Below, piece by piece: positions 25,189 through 33,376 of a stretch of DNA of 64,000 nt (the stretch's first letter is position 1; each line of letters starts with the position of its first letter). A model generated the notes under the pieces. It was not told the DNA's origin, made no database searches, and saw only the letters and a program-made list of their open reading frames with translations. Made by a program: the position numbers and the translations under genes. The DNA comes from Bacteroidales bacterium (GTDB lineage: Bacteria > Bacteroidota > Bacteroidia > Bacteroidales > UBA1715): NCBI GenBank assembly GCA_017642535.1, contig JAGCOW010000007.1:1-64000 (forward strand). The letters are read 5' to 3'.

Positions 25189-27375
25189 ATGAAGTACAAA
25201 TATTTGATACCAAGTATCTTAATTTTTTTCGGGTTGGCAATTAACTCTTTTGCGCAGGTTGATTTGTCATCATATAGTTCCGGAAAACTGAAAAAAATGG
25301 GTGAAAAAGCGGTGAATTGTGGAGATTATTACTCTGCAGCTCGCTACTATGAGGCATATTGCAAGGAAAAAGAAGATTACAAGGCAATGTTCCAATTAGC
25401 TGAGTGTTATCGTTATACTCGTAATTATGCAGCAGCTGAATTGTGGTATGACAAGGCGTACAAGGCAAATCCACAAAAAAATGTGAAAGCTTTGTATTAT
25501 TATGCTACGATGTTGAAGACATCGGAACGATATGCAGAGGCGAAAGGACATTTCAAATCGTTCAAAAAAGAATATGCAGGTGCAAAAGATTTCAGTGTAT
25601 ATTCGGCATTAGTAAAACAACAATTGATTGCGTGCGACTCGGCTCCATCGTACATTGCAAATCCGTTGAATATGGCTGTAAATCCATTGGATAATTCTAC
25701 GAATACCGAAGGAATGGAATATATGCCGATTTTCTTGGATAATAACGCTTTTGTATATGCAACAGAGGCATTGGATTCACTTGGCGCAAATAGCGGATTG
25801 GATTCACTTGTTCCTCCAAAATTTTTCGAGGCAACATATGCGGGCAATCGTTGGATGACAAAAGACGATTGGACAATGAACGTACAGGAAACTCCTAATT
25901 TGAATGCAATGCACGGAGCATTTTCTCCTGATATGCAACGTTTTTATTTCGTTCGTTGTGAAAAAGGAAAGAAGAAATTCTTGTCATCGAAATATAAACC
26001 AGACCTTTGTAAGATTTATATGACGAAAAACACTTTCGGTACATGGCAAGCTCCTGAAGAATTACCAGAAATCATCAATGCAAAGAAAACGTCTAACATT
26101 CAAGTTGCAATTGGTAACGAATCAAAGAAAAACGACGAGATTTTGTATTTCATCTCTGACCGTGAAGGTGGTCGTGGTGGATATGATATCTGGTATTCAA
26201 TCTTCATGTCAAAAAAGAACGAATGGAGAGCTCCAAAGAACTGTGGTAACAAAGTGAACTCGGCTGGTGATGAGATTTCTCCATATTATGATGCAGTAAC
26301 AAGAACATTGTATTTCGCTTCTAACGGTTTTGCCGGTATGGGTGAATTTGATATCTTCCGTTCAAATGGTGAAATGAGTAAATGGACACCAGCAGAAAAT
26401 ATGGGTTTTCCTATCAACTCTCCGTATGACGATTATTATTTCGCATTAAGTCCTAACGGTAAAAAAGCGTTCTTCGCTACAAACCGTGTTGGAACAATGA
26501 CAGGAGGTCAAGAAACATGTTGTGATGACTTGTATTATGTTGACTACGAAGATGTTAAATTCGATATTCCTGTAACAGGTCGTGTATATGAATTGGTTGA
26601 TAACAAACTTAGCTCTATTGTTGACAAGAGTTTCTCAACTACATCGACGACAGACAGCGTACAAGTTGACTTAACAAGTGCTGAAGGAAATGTAAATGAT
26701 TCTACTCAAGTTGCAGCTGCTCCAGAAAAAGAAATCAAATATCTTGCTGGTAGTCGTGTAGCTCTTTATATTGGTAACTCTAACGAAAAAGTATTCATCG
26801 CAAGTACCGAAACAGATTCTACGGGACGTTACTACTTTACAGTTGAGCCAAATCACCAATATATTCTTCAATTTGAAAATGTTCGTTCTGGTTCCGCATT
26901 CATTCCGTTCTCAACGCGAGGCATTACCGAACCTGACACACTTCATTTGAAAGATTACGGAATCAATTCTTTAACCAAAGAGGCATTGGTTGTTAAGAAC
27001 ATTTACTATGAATATGGTAAATTCCGTCTGAAAAAAGAACAAAAAGACATTTTGGACGAATCGGTTGTGTCTTTGATGAGAGAAGCTCCTGAAATCGTAG
27101 TAGAATTGAGCAGTCACACCGATGACCACGGAGGTGAGGCATTCAACATGAAATTGTCTCAGAAACGTGCTGATGAAATTGTCAATTACGTTATCAAACA
27201 AGGTATCGAGAAAGAAAGAATCATAGGTAAAGGATATGGTTATTCAGTTCCTGTGGCTCCAAACAAATTTGACGATGGTACCGACAATCCAGACGGTCGT
27301 GCTATGAACCGTAGAACAGAATTTAAAGTTATTGGAACGGTTTCTGAATACGATAACTTTATTGATGAAGACTAA
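25189..27375 (+). CDS. PorE-like OmpA family protein 2
   Basis: The product has 728 residues with the same layout as its upstream neighbour: signal peptide ending NSFAQ, an N-terminal VDLSSYSSGKLKKMG block, TPR helices, propeller motifs (GAFSPDMQRFYFVRC, YFISDREGGRGGYDIWYSIF), a carboxypeptidase-regulatory-like domain with an insert rich in Thr, Ser and Asp, and an OmpA domain with ELSSHTDDHGGEAFNMKLSQ. Codon choice is visibly more biased than in gene 1 (many GGT, CGT and GAA codons), suggesting high expression. It is a likely peptidoglycan anchor of the T9SS or an abundant structural protein. Confidence 0.85.
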   Translation: MKYKYLIPSILIFFGLAINSFAQVDLSSYSSGKLKKMGEKAVNCGDYYSAARYYEAYCKEKEDYKAMFQLAECYRYTRNYAAAELWYDKAYKANPQKNVKALYYYATMLKTSERYAEAKGHFKSFKKEYAGAKDFSVYSALVKQQLIACDSAPSYIANPLNMAVNPLDNSTNTEGMEYMPIFLDNNAFVYATEALDSLGANSGLDSLVPPKFFEATYAGNRWMTKDDWTMNVQETPNLNAMHGAFSPDMQRFYFVRCEKGKKKFLSSKYKPDLCKIYMTKNTFGTWQAPEELPEIINAKKTSNIQVAIGNESKKNDEILYFISDREGGRGGYDIWYSIFMSKKNEWRAPKNCGNKVNSAGDEISPYYDAVTRTLYFASNGFAGMGEFDIFRSNGEMSKWTPAENMGFPINSPYDDYYFALSPNGKKAFFATNRVGTMTGGQETCCDDLYYVDYEDVKFDIPVTGRVYELVDNKLSSIVDKSFSTTSTTDSVQVDLTSAEGNVNDSTQVAAAPEKEIKYLAGSRVALYIGNSNEKVFIASTETDSTGRYYFTVEPNHQYILQFENVRSGSAFIPFSTRGITEPDTLHLKDYGINSLTKEALVVKNIYYEYGKFRLKKEQKDILDESVVSLMREAPEIVVELSSHTDDHGGEAFNMKLSQKRADEIVNYVIKQGIEKERIIGKGYGYSVPVAPNKFDDGTDNPDGRAMNRRTEFKVIGTVSEYDNFIDED

Positions 27376-28651
27376 TAGTAAAAAAAATATAACAGTAGAG
27401 ACGCCATTAATGGCGTCTCTACATTTTTTTTTCACATTTTCTTTACTTCTTCTTTTTGCCGGAAATACGTTTGCTCAAAAAGCAGACTTGGCAAAAACAC
27501 CTCCAATGGGATGGAATAGTTGGAACACATTTGCGACCAACATCAATGAAGAATTGGTTATTGGTGTTGTTGACAGTATGGTTTCAATGGGTTTCCGTGA
27601 TGTAGGATACAATTATGTCGTAATAGACGATGGTTGGATGCTTCGCGAGCGTGACGAAGAAGGCAATTTGGTTGCCGATCCCGAAAAATTCCCCAATGGA
27701 ATCAAACATCTTGCCGATTACGTTCATTCAAAAGGAATGAAGTTTGGCATATATAATTGTGCTGGGACACAAACGTGTGGCGGTTATCCAGGTGGACGAG
27801 GTCACGAATATCAAGATGCACGATTATATGCTTCGTGGGGCGTTGATTACTTAAAATACGATTGGTGCTATCACGGAAATCTTACGTCGGATGCGGCTTA
27901 TACCACAATGCGTGATGCCTTGTATGCCACAGGCAGACCGATTTTGTTCAGTATATGTGAATGGGGTGATACCGAGCCATGGTTTTGGGCTGGCGAAGTA
28001 GGGCATGCGTGGAGAATCTCTGGCGACATTTATCCTTGCTATGATTGTGAAGACCGTCACGATGACGGGTTGCCCACACAATGGTCGGCATGGGGAGTCA
28101 TGAAGATTTTGAATATGAGAAATAACGACACTTTGCGTCGGTATGCACATGCGGGGGCTTGGAACGATTTTGATATGATGGAAGTTGGTAACGGGATGAC
28201 GCCTGCCGAAGACAGAACACATTTTGCTATGTGGTCGCTGTTGGCATCGCCACTCATGTTGGGGAACGATGTGAGAAAAACATCGAAAGAGACGATAGCA
28301 CTATTGACCAACAAAGAGATTATTGCCGTAAATCAGGATGCGTTAGGTATTCAAGGGTTTAAATATCTCCAAGATAAGAATCTTGAAATTTGGGCGAAGC
28401 CATTACAAGGCGGGGCGTGGGCATTGTGTTTTCTTAATACGGGAAATGAGTCGGAGAAAATTACGTTTAACTGGAATTCTCATACAATAATAGATAAGAT
28501 TTTTAATAAAGAAATATCGTTTGCAAAGACACCTTGTAAAATTCGTGATTTGTGTGCAAAGAAAGATGTGGGGACAACCAAGAAGCCGTTGGTTGCAACA
28601 ATTGCCAGTCACGATGTTTTAATGGTAACTTTGAAACCGCTAAAAAAGTAA
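27365..28651 (+). CDS. GH27 alpha-galactosidase-like glycoside hydrolase
   Basis: The GH27 TIM barrel starts with TPPMGWNSWNTF. YLKYDWC carries the expected nucleophile Asp, AWRISGDI the acid/base Asp, and WNDFDMMEVGNG follows. A C-terminal beta domain completes it. GH27 enzymes remove alpha-galactose or related sugars from oligosaccharides and galactomannan. A hydrophobic signal ends at FAGNTFAQ, so it is exported. The start is either ATG 27365, overlapping the previous stop (428 residues), or ATG 27410 (413 residues), which lies inside the palindrome at 27395-27422. The next gene, an NrtR-like regulator, starts 3 bases later. Confidence 0.87.
   Translation: MKTNSKKNITVETPLMASLHFFFTFSLLLLFAGNTFAQKADLAKTPPMGWNSWNTFATNINEELVIGVVDSMVSMGFRDVGYNYVVIDDGWMLRERDEEGNLVADPEKFPNGIKHLADYVHSKGMKFGIYNCAGTQTCGGYPGGRGHEYQDARLYASWGVDYLKYDWCYHGNLTSDAAYTTMRDALYATGRPILFSICEWGDTEPWFWAGEVGHAWRISGDIYPCYDCEDRHDDGLPTQWSAWGVMKILNMRNNDTLRRYAHAGAWNDFDMMEVGNGMTPAEDRTHFAMWSLLASPLMLGNDVRKTSKETIALLTNKEIIAVNQDALGIQGFKYLQDKNLEIWAKPLQGGAWALCFLNTGNESEKITFNWNSHTIIDKIFNKEISFAKTPCKIRDLCAKKDVGTTKKPLVATIASHDVLMVTLKPLKK
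27395..27422. repeat. 28-bp perfect palindrome in the GH27 start region
   Basis: GTAGAGACGCCATT is followed by its exact reverse complement and then a T-run, so it could also act as a terminator for the PorE-like gene 2 transcript. It lies inside or across the start of the GH27 frame. Confidence 0.8.
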
Positions 28652-28654
28652 GAC

Positions 28655-29338
28655 ATGGCAGAAAGAACAGAAATTGACAATTTTTCTATTGACTGTGTTA
28701 TTTTCGGATACGAAAAGGGGGAACTCAAGGCCTTGTTTATCAAAAGAAGTACAGAACCCGATTTTGGGAAAATGGCTTTGCCTGGAGGTTTCGTGTATTT
28801 GGATGAAGATTTGGATGCTGCTCCTATGCGAAGATTGCACGAAATGAGTGGTTTGACCGACATCTATATGAAGCAGGTGGGTACTTTCGGGAGAACCGAC
28901 CGATATCCGATTCGACGCGTTGTAACCGTTGTGTATTATGCACTAGTGCGTATTTCCGATTATTCGGTGACAATTGGTCAGGACGCTTCGGAAATACATT
29001 GGATTCCTGTTACTCAGGTGCCAGAACTCGCGTTCGACCACAGGGAATTGTTCGATGCTGCATTACAAACATTGCAGTCGCAAGTTCATATTGACCCCAT
29101 TATCTTTAATTTGTTGCCTGACGAGTTTTCTCTTTCCGATTTGCAAGATGTGTATGAAACTGTAACGATGCAAACGTTTGATAAGCGAAATTTTAGAAGA
29201 AAAATTTTACGATTGAATATCTTGAAATATACAGGACGAAAGTATTCCAGCGTGTCACATAGAGTTGCTCGTACTTACACGTTTGACAAACAAGCATATA
29301 ATGCTATGCTTCAAAAAGGATTTATGTTTTCTGTGTAA
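28655..29338 (+). CDS. NrtR-like Nudix-domain regulator
   Basis: The product has 227 residues. The N-terminal Nudix fold has a degenerate box: GGFVYLDEDLDAAPMRRLHE then MSGL, with Arg in place of the catalytic RE glutamate and no EE pair. The C-terminal 80 residues (FSLSDLQDVYETVTMQTFDK, then RNFRRKIL) form the winged helix typical of NrtR/AraR regulators. Such proteins sense a nucleotide sugar or related ligand and repress metabolic genes. It starts 3 bases after the GH27 stop, so it may control sugar use with that enzyme. A catalytic Nudix role is unlikely. Confidence 0.82.
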   Translation: MAERTEIDNFSIDCVIFGYEKGELKALFIKRSTEPDFGKMALPGGFVYLDEDLDAAPMRRLHEMSGLTDIYMKQVGTFGRTDRYPIRRVVTVVYYALVRISDYSVTIGQDASEIHWIPVTQVPELAFDHRELFDAALQTLQSQVHIDPIIFNLLPDEFSLSDLQDVYETVTMQTFDKRNFRRKILRLNILKYTGRKYSSVSHRVARTYTFDKQAYNAMLQKGFMFSV

Positions 29339-29344
29339 TGTGTT

Positions 29345-30265
29345 CTATTTCTCGGAACGAACACGGGTCACATCGTTCTGAATGGCATTTTGTAATTCGG
29401 TCAGCGACGTAAATTGCTGTTCGTCACGAAGTTTCTTTGAAAACGCGATTCTGATAGTTTTCCCATAAATATCTTGCGAGAAATCCAATACGTGCACTTC
29501 CACCGAAAGTGGCAAGTTGGTGTTGATTGTTGGATTGTTTCCTATATTGATAACTGCTTGATAATCAGAATTGTCAATCGTTACTATGCCACTATATACG
29601 CCCTTGGCTGGAATTTCCTTATAGTCAGAATTGACTTGCACGTTAGCGGTAGGGAATCCGATGGTTCTGCCAATTTGTGAACCGGCAATCACTTTCCCGT
29701 TCAAGAAATAGGGATATGACAAAAATTTGTTTGCTGTTTCTATGTTACCTTGGGCTATGTTGTTTCGAATTTTTGTCGAACTAATTGTTTGATTTTCAAT
29801 AGAAAATGCTGCAATTTGTTCAACGTTGAATCCCAGTTGGTTACCATATTCTTGCATTAAGGCGAACGTTCCCGAGCCATTGTGTCCATACCGATGGTCG
29901 TGACCAATCACAACTTTTTTTGCCCCAATGCCACGATGAATGATTGTCGAGATATATTCTTCGGGTGATAACTGTGCAAAATCAGCAGAAAAAGGAAGAA
30001 TAAGGCACACGTCTAATCCCAATTGTTCAAGCATGCTGAGTTTTTCGTCCATTGTGGTCAGCATTTTGAAACCGTCGGTTTTACCGAAAAAGATTCGCGG
30101 ATGCGGCCAGAATGTAAGCAAAACAGATTCTCCGTCAATGTTTTGTTTTGCTTGCTCCAATTGACGTAAAATAGCCCGATGGCCAGCGTGCACGCCGTCG
30201 AACATCCCTATTGTAACTATAGGATTTCGTGCTGAAAACTCTTCTATGGAACGATATACTCTCAT
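29345..30265 (-). CDS. ribF: Bifunctional riboflavin kinase / FAD synthetase
   Basis: The product has 306 residues from ATG 30265. The N-terminal nucleotidyltransferase part has TIGMFDGVHAGHRAIL (HxGH-type site) and the C-terminal flavokinase part has GRTIGFPTANV. It turns riboflavin into FMN and then FAD with ATP in the cytoplasm. An in-frame start further upstream (30337) is rejected because the -7 box at 30273-30280 lies downstream of it. The stop faces the NrtR-like gene with 6 bases between. Confidence 0.92.
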   Translation of the reverse strand: MRVYRSIEEFSARNPIVTIGMFDGVHAGHRAILRQLEQAKQNIDGESVLLTFWPHPRIFFGKTDGFKMLTTMDEKLSMLEQLGLDVCLILPFSADFAQLSPEEYISTIIHRGIGAKKVVIGHDHRYGHNGSGTFALMQEYGNQLGFNVEQIAAFSIENQTISSTKIRNNIAQGNIETANKFLSYPYFLNGKVIAGSQIGRTIGFPTANVQVNSDYKEIPAKGVYSGIVTIDNSDYQAVINIGNNPTINTNLPLSVEVHVLDFSQDIYGKTIRIAFSKKLRDEQQFTSLTELQNAIQNDVTRVRSEK

Positions 30266-30272
30266 TCTTCGG

Positions 30273-30280
30273 CAAAAGTA
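30273..30280 (-). promoter_or_regulatory. -7 box for ribF, nearly leaderless
   Basis: The minus strand reads TACTTTTG then CC, only 7 bases before ATG 30265, so the message would have almost no leader. Confidence 0.6.
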
Positions 30281-30348
30281 ACGAAAAGAATAGTAAAAAC
30301 GTTTTGTTACCGAAGTTTTATGTTGTATTTTTCGCAAGCAAAAGAAAT

Positions 30349-31134
30349 ATGGAAAATAAAGAGTTAAACTGTGCCATTTATGTAGTTCATGCCTTACATG
30401 GCTATGAAGTGCACGAACAAAGAATCAAGACGTTGTTTAAGGAGCATCAGCTTGATTTCGAGTTTGTTACGGATGGCGACGTGTCGTTGTTCAGCGACGA
30501 AATTCTTAGCAAATATTTTACTCCGAGTTTTAAGGAATTCCCTAAGAAAGGAGCACTCTCTTGCACATTGAATCATATTTTATCGTACGAGAAATTTTTG
30601 CAGACCGATTATCCGTTTGCCATTATATTTGAAAACGATCCCTATTTTCTTCCCGATTTTCATAAAAATCTGTTACGAATTCTTGCCGAGGCAAAGACAT
30701 TGCAACCTGGTTTTATTGTTTCTCTGGAAAACACCACACTGACGTTTCCAGGATTCTTTCAAATGAGACGCAACCAATGCTTGTATCGTGCAAAAAAAGG
30801 ACGTATGGCGGGAGCATATTTAATAGATAGAGTAGGAGCACAAAACGCATTAGCAGATTTACAAACTCGCAAATGCGGTGATATTATTGACTGGTGGCAC
30901 AATTCTTTGATAGAAAACCACGTCATAAGAATGTATTGGGCTCAGCCAGCAATTAGCGAGCAGGGGTCACACAATGGCTTATTGCACGGCAGTATTTCTA
31001 CACGACAAAAGTCAACCAAAAGACGAATAAACTGGCTTTTGCAAAAATTCTACAAAAGCTATATCAGACGTATATTCCCAAGTCTTGACCTTATCTCGAA
31101 ACGGAGAGCAAAAAAGATTGACGGAGAAAGGTAA
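30349..31134 (+). CDS. GT25-family glycosyltransferase
   Basis: The product has 261 residues from ATG 30349. The family pattern is clear: CAIYVVHALHGYEVHEQRI (start of the fold), KKGALSCTLNHILSYEKFL, FAIIFENDPYFLPDF (the metal-site region, where many members have EDD) and GRMAGAYLIDRVGAQNAL. GT25 enzymes add galactose or similar sugars to lipopolysaccharide or protein-linked glycans. The C-terminal 40 residues are strongly basic, which may hold it to the membrane. It is divergent from ribF. Confidence 0.82.
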   Translation: MENKELNCAIYVVHALHGYEVHEQRIKTLFKEHQLDFEFVTDGDVSLFSDEILSKYFTPSFKEFPKKGALSCTLNHILSYEKFLQTDYPFAIIFENDPYFLPDFHKNLLRILAEAKTLQPGFIVSLENTTLTFPGFFQMRRNQCLYRAKKGRMAGAYLIDRVGAQNALADLQTRKCGDIIDWWHNSLIENHVIRMYWAQPAISEQGSHNGLLHGSISTRQKSTKRRINWLLQKFYKSYIRRIFPSLDLISKRRAKKIDGER

Positions 31135-31269
31135 AAATTCCTATGATAAGGATAAAGTGCTATTCCGTTGGAAAAACCTCATTAAAAAAGTTTACATAGA
31201 AAGAAAAGTAATCAAGTTCTTGCTGTGAATACTTTTGTCTAAAAGATTGCATTTAGGTTCTATTTGATG

Positions 31270-31277
31270 TATATTTG
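31270..31277 (+). promoter_or_regulatory. -7 box for the relB-like gene
   Basis: TATATTTG then C, 20 bases before ATG 31297. Confidence 0.5.
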
Positions 31278-31296
31278 CAACCAAAACAATTGAATT

Positions 31297-31587
31297 ATGG
31301 CACAAACAGCTTTTACGGTAAGAATGGATAGCGAGGTGAAGAAAAACTTTGACTATCTCTGTTCTGAATTTGGAATGTCAACCACCACAGCCATTAACAT
31401 TTTCGCTAAAATGGTGATTCGGAAACGGAAAATACCGTTTGAAATTGAATTAGACAACGAACAAGAAATCCTTCGACAAGGGCGTAAGGCATTTTTAGCA
31501 CTCCGTGAAGAAGCACAAAAAAGTGGCATGCACCTGACGTTGGACGATATAAATAACGAAATTAAACTTGCAAGAGAAGGCAAATGA
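31297..31587 (+). CDS. RelB/DinJ family antitoxin
   Basis: The product has 96 residues. The ribbon-helix-helix part has TAFTVRMDSEVKKNFDYLC, then GMSTTTAINIFAKMVIRKRKIPFEI, typical of RelB/DinJ; the C-terminal tail would wrap a RelE-type toxin. No toxin follows: the DNA after 31587 holds only decayed fragments on the other strand. It is therefore an orphan antitoxin or a remnant. Its own operator could lie around the -7 box at 31270. Confidence 0.85.
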   Translation: MAQTAFTVRMDSEVKKNFDYLCSEFGMSTTTAINIFAKMVIRKRKIPFEIELDNEQEILRQGRKAFLALREEAQKSGMHLTLDDINNEIKLAREGK

Positions 31588-31668
31588 CGTATTGTTTCTT
31601 GCTTCCACCTCGCAATAAATCACCTTTACAACATCGTTGTAAAACTGAAAAACATCTTTTTCCGTCAT
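31588..31668 (-). pseudogene. N-terminal gene fragment abutting relB
   Basis: From ATG 31668 a frame begins MTEKDVFQFYNDVVKVIYCE and then runs antisense into the relB gene, stopping at 31495. Only about the first 27 residues look like protein, so this is probably a gene cut off at the relB junction. I do not recognise the family. Confidence 0.3.
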
Positions 31669-31671
31669 TTC

Positions 31672-31891
31672 TTATTTCAATATTGCGTCGATTTCTGAAT
31701 TGATTTCTTGTGAGGAAAGCAAACTGTTGCGTAACACGTTTCCTCTGCCTATTGTGGGAAATTCAGAAAGAAAGGTGAGTCTTTTTATGTTCAATGAATT
31801 CTCGAAATTTCTCTGGAGAAAAATCTCTTAATTGTGCCGAAGTCAACCCCGTTACGACTTCTATGTGCTTTACATTTTCTTTTGATAACAT
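31672..31891 (-). pseudogene. Small gene broken by a frameshift
   Basis: From ATG 31891 the frame reads MLSKENVKHIEVVTGLTSAQ, then LRDFSPEKFREFIEHKKTHLSF, and stops. The next frame continues LSEFPTIGRGNVLRNSLLSS and ends in EIDAILK at 31672. Joined across a pyrimidine run near 31770 the two make about 74 plausible residues. A one- or two-base deletion explains this. I recognise no family with confidence. The fragment at 31668 begins 4 bases after its stop, so these may be two members of a decayed operon. Confidence 0.45.
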
Positions 31892-31953
31892 AGTGTATTC
31901 TTTTTTACAAAAATAAAGTTTTTCGCTTTATGTGAAATAGTTTTGTAAAAAAA

Positions 31954-31981
31954 AACGGCAAACCTTTGGGGGATTGCCGTT
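31954..31981 (-). terminator. Rho-independent terminator
   Basis: Stem AACGGCAA / TTGCCGTT with a 12-base loop. Read on the minus strand it is followed by nine T residues, and it lies 20 bases after the stop of the 32002 gene. Confidence 0.75.
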
Positions 31982-32001
31982 AATAGACTTAATGGTTTAT
32001 T

Positions 32002-32355
32002 CTAACGCCTTTCATTATCATATTTTTCTTTAGAAATAATATAATTTTCATCTTTTGAATATATTCGGAGTTGCTTATCCCCATTAGGATTCTTTTTGTT
32101 TTTTCCTGTGTCTATTATTTCGTAAATTTCTTTTACATCACTCAAATGAATACGATTAGATTCATCCGATTTTTTTGATTCATTTAATTCTTCTCTTTCT
32201 TCTTTATTTTTCACAATTACTAGTTCGTCTTCAAATAAAACGACCATATAAAGAAGGCCATTGAGTCTGCCATCGTTATTGAAAACAATTGATAGTCTAT
32301 GTTGTTTATTCCCAAACAAATCACTTAACTTGTTTTTTACATCAAATAAATCCAT
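32002..32355 (-). CDS. Unrecognised small protein
   Basis: The product has 117 residues from ATG 32355 (MDLFDVKNKLSDLFGNKQHR). Upstream codons in frame include the TATGTTTG promoter and are excluded. The protein is charged and soluble, with a YMVVLFEDELVIVKNKEE strand pair, a Ser/Asp/Glu-rich turn and a basic C terminus. No signal peptide and no known family. It stands alone between two terminators. Confidence 0.6.
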   Translation of the reverse strand: MDLFDVKNKLSDLFGNKQHRLSIVFNNDGRLNGLLYMVVLFEDELVIVKNKEEREELNESKKSDESNRIHLSDVKEIYEIIDTGKNKKNPNGDKQLRIYSKDENYIISKEKYDNERR

Positions 32356-32376
32356 AATACTTTTATAAATTTTTAG

Positions 32377-32384
32377 CAAACATA
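32377..32384 (-). promoter_or_regulatory. -7 box for the 117-residue gene
   Basis: The minus strand reads TATGTTTG then C, 22 bases before ATG 32355. Confidence 0.5.
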
Positions 32385-32404
32385 AAAAATCCTATAAAAA
32401 AACA

Positions 32405-32433
32405 AAATAGGCAACCTTATTGGCTGCCTATTT
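32405..32433 (-). terminator. Terminator hairpin after the DUF4595-like gene
   Basis: 9-bp perfect stem AAATAGGCA / TGCCTATTT with an 11-base loop, about 20 bases beyond the stop at 32455. Confidence 0.65.
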
Positions 32434-32454
32434 CTGATAAAAATTGTTTATTTA

Positions 32455-33198
32455 TTAATCGTAATATTCAAATGTATAGGTACATCCATCATACACCATT
32501 TTTGAAGGACGACCTTTTTCATCTAATGTGGTTGATATAATGGAAAGCGCACCTGTACCATATTTCACAGAACTTGGTATATTTTTACTGACATTTTTCA
32601 TAAATTGAATTGTATATATTGGCTCTGCATCATCTAACCACAAACAAAAGTCTATATTTGTTTTGTTTTCAATGTCAGAGTATGCTATTGTCGACGTTTC
32701 CTCTTCTTTCCCATCATCATAGATGTACGTGTCTTTTATGGTAGTAAGATTTCCATTTGACCAAGCATAAACTATAGAACCATTTTCGTTCCAACTTATT
32801 TTTGACAAATATCCGTCCACAAAAGAGTATGTTCCCTTATATTGTTCACCATCGGAATACATTCCTTCTTGTTTTGAAATGACATTTTCGGTGGCATCCA
32901 ATGTAATTACTTCTTCTTCTCCATCGAACCCTTTATAATTAACAGAAATGGCAGAAGGATATGAAAACGTTCCCCCATCAGTTTCCCCATCTGAATCAAC
33001 ACCGGTCCATTTAACAATTTTGTTGTTTTCATAAGTGAAAGTATATTTTACATAATCACCATCCTCTGAGATAGTAAGACTCTTTACCAAATACACTTTG
33101 TTCTTTTCCTCTTTTTTCTCATCTTTGTCATCACTTCCGCAGGAATATAATCCAAACATAGCTGCAAGACATAAAGATAGAATTTTAACTGTTTTCAT
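32455..33198 (-). CDS. DUF4595-like surface lipoprotein
   Basis: The product has 247 residues. The signal MKTVKILSLCLAAMFGLYSC ends in a lipobox Cys at residue 20, followed by an acidic/basic linker (SDDKDEKKEEKN). The body repeats short strands of the type YTFTYENNKIVKWTG, YSFVDGYLSKISWNENGSI and TTLDEKGRPSKMVYDG, as in DUF4595 proteins with an RHS-like beta-repeat look. The function is unknown; it is probably outer-membrane anchored. Unusually for this phylum, GGAGG stands 4 bases before the ATG, a Shine-Dalgarno match. An inverted repeat overlaps its promoter. Confidence 0.7.
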   Translation of the reverse strand: MKTVKILSLCLAAMFGLYSCGSDDKDEKKEEKNKVYLVKSLTISEDGDYVKYTFTYENNKIVKWTGVDSDGETDGGTFSYPSAISVNYKGFDGEEEVITLDATENVISKQEGMYSDGEQYKGTYSFVDGYLSKISWNENGSIVYAWSNGNLTTIKDTYIYDDGKEEETSTIAYSDIENKTNIDFCLWLDDAEPIYTIQFMKNVSKNIPSSVKYGTGALSIISTTLDEKGRPSKMVYDGCTYTFEYYD

Positions 33199-33259
33199 AA
33201 TACCTCCATTTTTTAATTAAACACAATGAATAAATTTTAGTGTGCAATATTTTCTTGCA

Positions 33260-33288
33260 CTTTTGTAAAAATTAACTTTACAAAAGTA
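33260..33288 (-). promoter_or_regulatory. -7 box overlapped by an inverted repeat (possible operator)
   Basis: The minus strand reads TACTTTTG at 33288-33281. The 10-bp arms CTTTTGTAAA (33260-33269) and TTTACAAAAG (33277-33286), 7 bases apart, cover the box and the likely start of transcription. This is the placing of a repressor site for the DUF4595-like gene; the divergent HTH gene at 33377 is a candidate regulator. Confidence 0.55.
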
Positions 33289-33376
33289 AAAATAAATTTC
33301 ACCGATGCAAATTTTCTTTAACTTTTTGTAAAAATATTTTTGTTTTTGTCAATAAAAACTTTTGCAAGTTGCAGGT

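Noticed and set aside
28655-29338. Catalytic Nudix hydrolase.
   Set aside because: The Nudix box has lost the RE and EE pairs and a winged-helix C terminus follows, so a regulator is more likely.
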